From Aureobasidium sp. EXF-3400 (taxonomy: Eukaryota > Ascomycota > Dothideomycetes > Dothideales > Saccotheciaceae), in the NCBI GenBank assembly GCA_024195585.1, contig SWBL01000504.1:1-26665 (forward strand): a stretch of 26,665 bases of DNA, in the 5' to 3' direction. A model generated the notes under the pieces. That model saw nothing but the letters and a program-made list of their open reading frames with translations, did no database searches and was not told the DNA's origin. Position numbers and translations under genes: made by a program. Positions 1 through 7,151 of this stretch are shown one piece after another. Each line of letters opens with the position of its first letter. Positions within the stretch are counted from its first letter, which is position 1.

Positions 1-140
1 CATCGGATGAAGTCGTTGTGCTCTGGACAACTATAACAAAGTCTCATTCCACCGTCATAGATACTGATCGCGCAGGTACCACGTAGTCCACAGTCTGGAT
101 GGCGACAGAACGTTGATGCATCCTGAGAGGAACCTTCCAT
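1..140 (-). CDS. Partial Cys/His-rich protein, runs off the left edge
   Basis: An ATG at 140 (minus strand) opens a frame that stays open to the window edge, giving 46 codons. The visible N-terminus is rich in Cys and His: C13, H15, C18, C24, C36, C39 and H42, with a C-x2-C-x2-H arrangement at the end. The spacing suggests a small zinc-binding fold, but the family is not recognisable from this piece. The start is the first ATG after a stretch with no long frame. The rest of the gene lies outside the window, so intron structure and length are unknown. The codon stretch could be chance, but the regular Cys pattern argues for coding. Confidence 0.45.
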   Translation of the reverse strand, partial: MEGSSQDASTFCRHPDCGLRGTCAISIYDGGMRLCYSCPEHNDFIR

Positions 141-826
141 GATCGACGTGCAAATGCGAACAAAAAATGAAGAGTGGGCAGAGTATGTTATAACTCACTG
201 GTGACCCTCAGCAGGCATTTATATCTTTTCAATGGGGCCATTAGGTATGAAGACGTGCAGCTCGACGTGGTGTGTATACATGCAAGCATGAGGATGTGAC
301 AAGTCTCGCTCAGCTACGCAACCAATCAGTCATAAACTCAGGATCACCTGCATGATGTTGGTTGGTCTGTACCGAAGTGGTACCTTTAGCCCTTCCAAAA
401 GAGGCAATGGGGCCAGATGGTTGTCCAATAAGGCGCTGCCAAGACCAATTTAGCTATTGGTCCCGGCACCTACTCCGCGCTAGGCGATAGAGTGCCGTCA
501 ACTCAGTACCCCTCGATTGTCGCATACGCGCCCCCCTCCATTGAAATCGTTGTTCTCAACCAACTCGAATGAGTTATACACCATTTTCAGATTGGTAATC
601 CGAGGATCTATCCAGGCGCGGCCCGGATGATAGGATTTGACTTTGGATGCACTGAGTCCGAGATATTGCTGGTCAGATGTCCAGATGCCATATCAAACGA
701 TATTCGTCGGTGTCGAGCATGTTGAGGAGCGTGAACACTAACGCAGGGATTTTCAAAGTGGTCTTGTGGAGTTGTTGTGAGTGAGCACAAACTTGTCCAT
801 CAGTACTAATGCTACATCGTATCTTC
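141..826. other. Intergenic, upstream of the edge gene and downstream of the BRCT gene
   Basis: About 690 bases between the start of the left-edge minus-strand gene and the 3' end of the BRCT gene. It should hold the promoter of the former and the terminator of the latter. Only short frames without family character are present, and I saw no repeat, RNA gene or mobile element. Confidence 0.4.
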
Positions 827-1789
827 TCATCCCTTCTTCGCAGCCTTCGCAAACATCTGCTCAACTCTTCCCGTGCCCTTTAGAGCCAGCCTCACAGCCT
901 CGAAATTTTGTTCAGATGCTCTCTTCCCGTTAACCACGCTCTCTATGATCCATTCGACTGTGACAAACTTGACACTGTTGCCTTTGATCTTGGTTATCTC
1001 TTTCTGCATCTTCGAAGCCGAAAGGCCACCACCAGCGCCTGGAACAGCCGACGCATTTGGCCGACCCAGGATGACGTGAGTCACAGAACGACGACCAAGG
1101 TGAATGCTGAGACGTGCACCATGGGTTACGAGCAGATGTTTTAACTTGTGGTCCGAGATTGTTGGGTATGTACTGCCATTGATATAGATGCAAGTCCCTG
1201 CAAACACCTGGGGAGGTTTTGATGTGGTGGTATTCTCTGTATCCTGATCTTGGTGGGTCTCTTTCGCCTGCTCATCAGGACTCGAGTTCTCGCGCAGAAG
1301 TTCGTCCTCGTAACTCGACGCCTGTTCTTGGTCTTGGGACGAGGTTTCTCGTACCGGTTGTGCACTCGGTATGTCCAGAAGATCCAGCTCTTGCTCTTTG
1401 ACACCATCGACCACAACTTTTGCCTTTACTTTCTCAATCGCCGTATCCTTGACACCCACTTTCTTGACCCTGAAGGCTTCCACCACACTGATCTGGCTTC
1501 TGTTCCGCAGACCAGGTGCGCCCTTGGTCCAGCTACCATTTGCCAATCTGCCGTCCTTGCCAAAGTTTTCACTGCCAGCACCAACAGTATCTGCAAGCCG
1601 AGCACCGCCAGAAGCTCCAGCACCAAACTGATTGCTGAGCTTCAGACTGCGCGATTCACGCCAACCCGTGCTTCCCGCAAGACTGTTGTCTGCTTTTTGG
1701 TGACCAGTCGACGACGAGTTCCACGCGTCGAAGAAACGGCGTTTGGGCTTTGTGCTCACTGGAGGTGGGAGTCGATATGGATTCGACAT
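827..1789 (-). CDS. BRCT-domain protein
   Basis: Single-exon frame of 320 codons. Residues 1-190 look disordered: Ser/Gly-rich at first, then an acidic Glu/Asp/Gln stretch at about 145-190. Residues 194-293 form one BRCT domain: a VFAGTCIYINGS opening, a His/Gly-rich turn near 221-226 (VTHGA), a TH-VILG strand near 237-242, and the hallmark Trp280 in VTVEWIIES. The opening resembles the BRCT of REV1-type polymerases more than that of BRCA1, but no polymerase domain follows. BRCT domains bind phosphopeptides or DNA ends in repair and checkpoint proteins, so a nuclear role is likely. The start is the first ATG of the frame (MSNPYRLPPP); no intron is needed. Exact orthology is not decided. It diverges from the HNH gene on the plus strand. 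Confidence 0.75.
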   Translation of the reverse strand: MSNPYRLPPPVSTKPKRRFFDAWNSSSTGHQKADNSLAGSTGWRESRSLKLSNQFGAGASGGARLADTVGAGSENFGKDGRLANGSWTKGAPGLRNRSQISVVEAFRVKKVGVKDTAIEKVKAKVVVDGVKEQELDLLDIPSAQPVRETSSQDQEQASSYEDELLRENSSPDEQAKETHQDQDTENTTTSKPPQVFAGTCIYINGSTYPTISDHKLKHLLVTHGARLSIHLGRRSVTHVILGRPNASAVPGAGGGLSASKMQKEITKIKGNSVKFVTVEWIIESVVNGKRASEQNFEAVRLALKGTGRVEQMFAKAAKKG

Positions 1790-2590
1790 ATTTGTTCTCC
1801 GCGTGTGCCTTTACGTATGGCGCTGTCCGAGACGGACCGGACGACGGACGCTACGATAGCATCTGGTGTTCGTGTTAGGCCGTGGTGTAATTAAATGATG
1901 ACTTGTTTTGGCCTTTCGAATTGTTCTTTCTCTAGATGACGCGACGAAAAGACCGCCAAGTCACGTTTCTCATTCCGCTTGTACCTGCCAATTTCCAGGA
2001 TTCGGCTTCACCTGCCTCCGTCTTCTAGATTTGTTGTCTTCCACAAGTGGATGCATCCAAGATAGATGTGATGTGGTGTCAATCTGTCACTATGTGTATG
2101 ACCATGTCTCAGCCTTGACGAAGAGAATTTACTCAAGCACGACTTGGCGGTAGTCGACTTAGACAGCAACTATGGTTGCAAGTTGGTTTTGGGCTCTGGG
2201 CTTTGAGGCAGGGTGGAAGCTTAAGCCACAGGTAGTAGCAGTGCTCCAACATGCTGTCCAGCCCCTGCCTCTTCGAGTCTGCATAGGCGAGCAAAGATGA
2301 TTTGGACTATGACGGTTTCAGATAGTGTGGGGTATCTAGTAGAACGCAACCCGGCAATTGATCAGGGGTCTGCCAACAGGTGACGGAAACAGCACACTTT
2401 AGGCGGCAACTAGCGCTAGCGCCCGCCTCGCTCCATGAGTCTTTCGGACGGGACGAGACGGTTGTCGTGCCACGGCGCATGAAAACAAACCTGGAGAGGC
2501 AGGTCGTCTGCGTCTCCGTCTGCGTCTGCATCTCCAACATCTGTCGCTGTCATCATCGTTATCATCATCGTCGTCGCCCTCGTTATCGGC
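1790..2590. promoter_or_regulatory. Divergent promoter region, BRCT gene and HNH gene
   Basis: About 800 bases between two start codons facing away from each other, so both promoters should be here. Close to the HNH start there is low-complexity DNA: CGTCTG/CGTCTC hexamer-like repeats around 2505-2535, then ATC/GTC trinucleotide runs around 2545-2575. No clear TATA box or gene was seen. Confidence 0.4.
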
Positions 2591-3939
2591 ATGGTTCAAG
2601 TACGGCCACCATTTGCCGCTCCCACACATCAAGATGGCGGGAAGGACATTCCCGACGATGTGACATGCACCGTGACATTCCGGCACCCGGGCTACCCTGA
2701 CGAGCACAACATCATTATGGTTCTACCTGCGCTGGACGACGCGCAGGGAGGTATTCATCACGAAACAGCCCTCATCGCCTGCGCTGTCGTCGCCGGAAAC
2801 CGCTGGGATGGCTTCTTGAGCGAGCGGAGGACTGGAAGCGGAGTTCCGACACCGCGAGACGGCGTCTTGAGGGGCAAGGAATACTACTTCCGTCTGCCTG
2901 ACGACGCGAAAGGTCAACCCACATAACGACGACTTTATTGAAACCAACTGACACAGACTCAATCGACAGCAAAGTATCCCCTCGTCCCTACTTTCGCACA
3001 CTAGCGCTTTCCGCACGGCAAGCTGCCGCCCGTCTGGTCGCAATTCAGAGTACCCAGCATGCCGGCCGGCCGGCCGGCCGTGTGTTGCCTCGCCAGGGCA
3101 GCTTGACTGACACCCTCCTCGTGCGCGACATTTCCTGTCGCCTGACCGCTACAGTCGAGGGTACCGAACACGCCCATCTTGTCCCGCGTACCGAAGGTGA
3201 TTGGTTCCGGCAGAACACAATGTTCCAATACGGTGTAGCCCCGCGCCCCGAAATCGAGCCCATCGATGTCCCACGCAACGCCCTGCTACTTCGCTCTGAC
3301 ATACACACTGTCTTTGACCAACGTCGGTTTGCCATAACTCTCAAACCGCTCCCCGTTGCCAGCGAAAGCCCGGTGGTCTATGACTTGGCTGTGCATCTGT
3401 TCTCTCCCGGCTTGTCTGAGCAGTTTGTCGAGCTCTATCATAGGGTCGCTATACAACCGTTGCATGCCGTCGCACCCGAGTACTTATTTGCGCGCTTTGC
3501 CTGGACTGTTTTTGCCCACTCTGCTCAATCCCTGCAGCAAGGCGTCAAGAGAGTCCTCTACATCGTACAAGATGGCGAGACGTCTGAACAAGAAGTCAAT
3601 GGAGACCAATGCACGCATCTCTATCTGAGCCGCAAGTCTCCAAGTCTCAGCCCTTCAAAACGCAAGCGCGACGATAGAGGCTCCGTCCAGGAGGGCGAGT
3701 GCGGTACAGAAGAGCAAGAGGACGGAGATGAGGATGAGCATCGATACAGAGGGCGTGCCAGACTACGCAGCCCGAGTCACCTTGCAGCTTCAGAAGCTCC
3801 AGCGTCTCAATCGCTACTCGCAGAGGACGTATCCTGGCTTACAGACATTTCTACGCCCGCCTCTGATGTAGACGTTCCATCTCCTGCTAACCCGAGTGCT
3901 AACCCGAGTGCAGATACAAAGCATGACCTGCCTGCTTAA
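2591..3939 (+). CDS. Fungal HNH_2 endonuclease-domain protein, two exons
   Basis: Two frames join through a 44-nt GT-AG intron at 2913-2956. The split codon becomes Asp108 and the reading phase matches exactly, giving 434 aa. The N-terminus has the layout common in this fungal family: an FRHPGYPD motif, a PALDDAQGGIHHETAL motif, then VAGNRWDGFL. The HNH_2 core is in exon 2: AHLVPRTEGDWF with His181, then N-ALLLRSDIH-xx-FD with Asn215 and His224. All three namesake residues are present, so the fold may be active. The C-terminal part (about 315-434) is charged, Ser-rich and probably disordered, with a 12-bp direct repeat at 3886-3909. Family members are multicopy and of unknown role in filamentous fungi. 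A CCGG-repeat palindrome lies inside exon 2. Confidence 0.8.
3061..3080. repeat. CCGG tandem, palindromic, inside the HNH coding region
   Basis: Positions 3061-3080 are a run of GCCG/GCCG units with an 18-bp perfect palindromic core. It encodes Arg/Pro/Ala/Gly residues between the N-terminal module and the HNH core. Such a run can slip in units of 4 and so shift the frame, but here the frame continues into the HNH motif. Confidence 0.7.
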
Positions 3940-3965
3940 GAGTCCATGGCTCTTGACTTGCCCAA

Positions 3966-4252
3966 ATGAGTGGCGATGATACACACAAGCGACTTTTCAC
4001 ATTTCCTTGGATTGTTCGCCATACAGACGTTGAGGGTCAATACAAGGCATCACTCGACCTCTCGATCCTAACCTACTGCCCGATCATAATCAGACTGATG
4101 ATGCTTCCTAGCTCTCCAGCGCTGTACGAGGAGTCTATCGAGAAGTTGCCCCTCTTACTCTCGCGTCGAGGTGAGTCTTATTTCACCATCTCCATCATAA
4201 ACCTACGTGCTGGTATGCAGTCTCGATCCGGACTGCACTCCTAAGACGGTAA
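3966..4252 (+). CDS. Possible small spliced gene, weak
   Basis: An ATG at 3966 opens a frame that meets a consensus donor (GTGAGT at 4171) and an acceptor (TATGCAG ending at 4220). Removing this 50-nt intron gives a 78-codon product ending at 4252. No domain is visible. It lies just after the HNH gene on the same strand and its end overlaps the 3' end of the minus-strand gene at 4195. The splice sites could equally belong to the 3' untranslated part of the HNH transcript, or be chance. I would not assert a protein without RNA evidence. Confidence 0.2.
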
Positions 4253-5145
4253 CTCATGATCTTCAACTCCTCACTCCTGAGTCGAGCCTGTAGGCTCCCT
4301 GCATGATGAGAGGTTTGCAGTTCCCATCCTATCTCCATGATTGTCTCGTCGTGCGTGTCCTCCAGGCAACCGATTTCGAACGTGAGGTACTCTACTTCCC
4401 CTTGATCTCTCAAGTCTTCCGCAACAGTAGTCATCCGATCTTGGATGGCGTCCTCGATTGCTTGGTCTACGATTCTCCGGCTTTTGGCTGAACAAGCCTC
4501 ACCGCGAACCCAGCGGGACATCTGTGAGGCTATCTCATGTACAGGCGCCCTGAGTCCAAACATGCAGGCATCTGATCCGGATACGTAGCCTCTCTCGATA
4601 GGGGCCAACTGATCTCTACGATCTACGATCGCCCTTCGCAGGTCGGAGAGGCTAGGAAATGGCTGACCAGTGCGGAGATTGGGTAGAGCGAATCCTCTTC
4701 GAATGACAAGATCCATTGAAACGACGTGAATCACGTTGTCGTCTGGTACATTCCAGAGGAAAAGGTATTCATTTTTGAAATTGTCGGCTTCTTTTTCTGA
4801 GCACCCGCTTCTAATCGCAAAATCTCTGGCAGGGTAGATTTTGGTTTGAGCGTCCGTTTTAGACGTGAGGAATGCAATCTTGATCTGTCGTGCGTCTTCG
4901 CCCTTGTGGATCTTTTGAAAGGCGATATGGAGAGCTCTGAGGAAGTTGGACGACGTCGACACGAATGCCGTGGGTGTGCAATTATACAAGTTTCTGTGTT
5001 CTTGAAATTCTTGGAGCAATCCTGCTGCGGTAAATTTGTGCTGACGGACACCGTTGTGTGGTTTGCCGCTGCTTAGATCGCCTGCGCTGTTCGGAGACCA
5101 GCAGCGAAACAGGATAGACGGGATATTGGTGGTCATTGTAGGCAA
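4195..5145 (-). CDS. DUF7587-like conserved fungal protein
   Basis: Single-exon frame of 316 aa starting at the first ATG of the frame. The N-terminal third has the pattern I associate with the fungal DUF7587 family: an LFRCWSPNSAG opening, then a hydrophilic loop, then TPTAFVSTSSNFLRALHIAF (about 57-76) and IKIAFLTS (about 88-95). The middle (LFLWNVPDDNVIHVVSMDLVI) is also typical. In that family the domain is thought to resemble ADP-ribosyltransferase-like or toxin-like folds, but no catalytic residues can be assigned here and I make no activity claim. The C-terminal third is acidic and helical in character. It lies directly downstream of the NLR locus on the same strand. Confidence 0.6.
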   Translation of the reverse strand: MPTMTTNIPSILFRCWSPNSAGDLSSGKPHNGVRQHKFTAAGLLQEFQEHRNLYNCTPTAFVSTSSNFLRALHIAFQKIHKGEDARQIKIAFLTSKTDAQTKIYPARDFAIRSGCSEKEADNFKNEYLFLWNVPDDNVIHVVSMDLVIRRGFALPNLRTGQPFPSLSDLRRAIVDRRDQLAPIERGYVSGSDACMFGLRAPVHEIASQMSRWVRGEACSAKSRRIVDQAIEDAIQDRMTTVAEDLRDQGEVEYLTFEIGCLEDTHDETIMEIGWELQTSHHAGSLQARLRSEELKIMSYRLRSAVRIETAYQHVGL

Positions 5146-5411
5146 ACGTGTTGTAGGTATAGAGCCCTGCGTCTCGTGCGATCAGTCTGGTTGGCACCAA
5201 GAAGATCTGTCAGCAGGAGCGGGGCCCGTCTTCTTTATGTACACGTGTACCAACACCGGCACGTGCAAATATCTTCTAGCGCACCATGGAAGCCTCCGCA
5301 CTCACACATAAGGCTAGCAGAACTGGAAGGTAAATAAAAGGTATAACGAACTCATCATCCTTTGCATGAAGACAGAATCATATTGCTGTATCTAGACTTA
5401 ATCGTACTGGC

Positions 5412-7151
5412 TTATTGCTGCAGGTATGCAACTATTTCTGGATAAGAGCTTCGACCTTCGCCTGGACCAGCTCCCCACGCACATTCAAGCGCTGTTCGGC
5501 CATGGGAATCCACAATCGTTCTGTCTGCATCTGCTTGGATGAGTATTTGAACGATCTCGAGATGTCCATGTTCAGCGCCATAGTGTAGCGCAGTCTCGCC
5601 GTACTTGTCCGTAGCATTGACTTCGGCGCCTAGGTCGAGACAGCGAGTCGTGAAATCTCGATAGCCAAGCTCTGCTGCCCTATGTAGGAGAGTCTTGCCG
5701 TGCTCTGCGTCTTTTTGATAGACCACATCCTCCGCAAGATATGGCAAAACGAGCGGAACGATCGCGATAGGGTTGCTTGACAAACCTGAGAACAGGGACT
5801 TGATGGTGAGGCAAGCACCCCTATTGAGCAGTATCTGCACTACCATCTCGTGCCCTTCTTCTGAAGCTGCCTGCAGTGCACTGCCGTAGTATCCGCCTTG
5901 AGCGTTGACATCTGCGCCTCCGTCGAGCAGCATCTGCACGATCTTGTCGTGGCCTTCTCTTGAAGCTGCTTGCAGTGCATTGCCGTAGTGTCCGCCTTGA
6001 GCGTTGACATCTGCGCCTCCGTCGAGCAGCATCTGCACAATCTTGTCGTGCCCTTCTCTTGAAGCTGCTTGCAGTGCATTGCCGTAGTGTCCGCCCTCGG
6101 CACTGACATCCGCCCCTCGGTCGAGCAGCATCTGCACAATCTTGTCGTGCCCTTCTCCTGAAGCTGCCTGCAGTGCACTGCCGTACTCTCCGCCCTCGGC
6201 ATTGACATCTGCGCCTCCGTCGAGCAGCATCTGCACGATCTTGTCGTGGCCTTCTCCTGAAGCTGCCTGCAGTGCACTGCCGTACTCTCCGCCCTCGGCA
6301 TTGACATCTGCGCCCCGGTCGAGCAGCATCTGCACGATCTTGTCGTGGCCTTCTGCTGAAGCTGCTCGCAGTGCGCTGCCGTAGTATCCGCCTTGAGCTT
6401 TGACATCCGCGCCTCTGCCGAGCAGCAGCTGCACGATCTTGTCGTGGCCTTCTGCTGAAGCTGCTCGCAGTGCGCTGCCGTACCGTCCGCCTTGAGCGTT
6501 GACATCTGCGCCTCCGTCGAGCAGCTGCTGCACGATCTTGTCGTGGCCTGCTTCTGAAGCTGCATACAGTGCGCTGCCGTAGTATCCGCCTTGAGCGTTG
6601 ACATCTGCGCCTCCGTCGAGCAGCATCTGCACGATCTTGTCGTGACCAAGTTCCGACGCCCAGTATAATGCCGTCCTGCCATCTTCGTCCTCCGCATCTA
6701 CATCCATCACTCTCTTGCCTAGAAAGTGCTTAAGGACTTTAACATGGTTGCCCAGTGCAGCAAGCCGTATCTGTGTCATGCTTTTTGCACGATCATACGG
6801 CCGCGTCTTGGTCCAGAACCGATCGAACCAGAACTTGAATGCTTCTCCTTCAATGTCGTACAAAGCTAAAACCTCTTGGAAGGTACGATCTTCGCTTGCC
6901 TCTTGACACGATTCGTAGTGGATCGTCCACCACTCACAACAGTACTCTATGAACTCCTTTTTGCTTTGTCCTACCACTGAAATCTCAGTCGAAAGTTCAT
7001 CGCTAGACGGGACTCCGCAGTCCTCGAGATGAAGGCAGCGCATGCAGATAGATGTCATCATTTGCTCCATCTCGGCCTGCTGCACACAGTGCCTCCACGT
7101 GTTGTGCGCGAAGCTCCCGCTATGTTCATAGGCTTGATGAGCAACAAGAAA
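5412..7151 (-). CDS. Ankyrin-repeat half of the NLR, cut off from the NACHT half by one stop
   Basis: This is the direct in-frame continuation of the NACHT frame after the TAA at 7154-7152; no frame change is needed. The residues right after the stop (FLVAHQ) fit the end of the conserved TAR-x-FL motif of fungal NLRs. The segment then has a helical linker, eight near-identical 33-residue ankyrin units (5859-6650), one degenerate unit (EGHEMVVQILLNRGA), a spacer, and three diverged ankyrin units ending at a TAA stop. If translated alone the first ATG is near 7070. Ankyrin repeats in NLRs act as ligand sensors or oligomerisation control. The repeats show no other break, so loss of function, if real, is recent. 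Confidence 0.75.
   Translation of the reverse strand, partial: FLVAHQAYEHSGSFAHNTWRHCVQQAEMEQMMTSICMRCLHLEDCGVPSSDELSTEISVVGQSKKEFIEYCCEWWTIHYESCQEASEDRTFQEVLALYDIEGEAFKFWFDRFWTKTRPYDRAKSMTQIRLAALGNHVKVLKHFLGKRVMDVDAEDEDGRTALYWASELGHDKIVQMLLDGGADVNAQGGYYGSALYAASEAGHDKIVQQLLDGGADVNAQGGRYGSALRAASAEGHDKIVQLLLGRGADVKAQGGYYGSALRAASAEGHDKIVQMLLDRGADVNAEGGEYGSALQAASGEGHDKIVQMLLDGGADVNAEGGEYGSALQAASGEGHDKIVQMLLDRGADVSAEGGHYGNALQAASREGHDKIVQMLLDGGADVNAQGGHYGNALQAASREGHDKIVQMLLDGGADVNAQGGYYGSALQAASEEGHEMVVQILLNRGACLTIKSLFSGLSSNPIAIVPLVLPYLAEDVVYQKDAEHGKTLLHRAAELGYRDFTTRCLDLGAEVNATDKYGETALHYGAEHGHLEIVQILIQADADRTIVDSHGRTALECAWGAGPGEGRSSYPEIVAYLQQ
5859..6650 (-). repeat. Eight tandem 99-bp ankyrin units, highly conserved
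   Basis: The anchor TCTTGTCGTG (plus strand; His-Asp-Lys-Ile on the coding strand) recurs at 6635, 6536, 6437, 6338, 6239, 6140, 6041 and 5942, spaced exactly 99 bp. Each unit encodes a (L/A/E)GHDKIVQ...GADV...GGxYGxALxAAS repeat. Two neighbouring middle units differ at about three of 99 bases. Variation concentrates at a few codons, notably the x in GGxYG (Tyr, Arg, Tyr, Glu, Glu, His, His, Tyr in order), Gly/Arg at unit position 13 and Gln/Glu at position 20. Confidence 0.95.

Noticed and set aside
1250..1894. A 214-codon plus-strand frame
   Set aside because: It is antisense to the BRCT gene and has no family character.
5859..6650. A CRISPR-like array, given the regular 99-bp spacing
   Set aside because: The units are contiguous coding repeats without unique spacers, in a eukaryotic gene.
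5840..6697. A 285-codon minus-strand frame of repeated Cys/Ser/Thr units
   Set aside because: It is the same 99-bp array read in another frame; the ankyrin frame has the family consensus.
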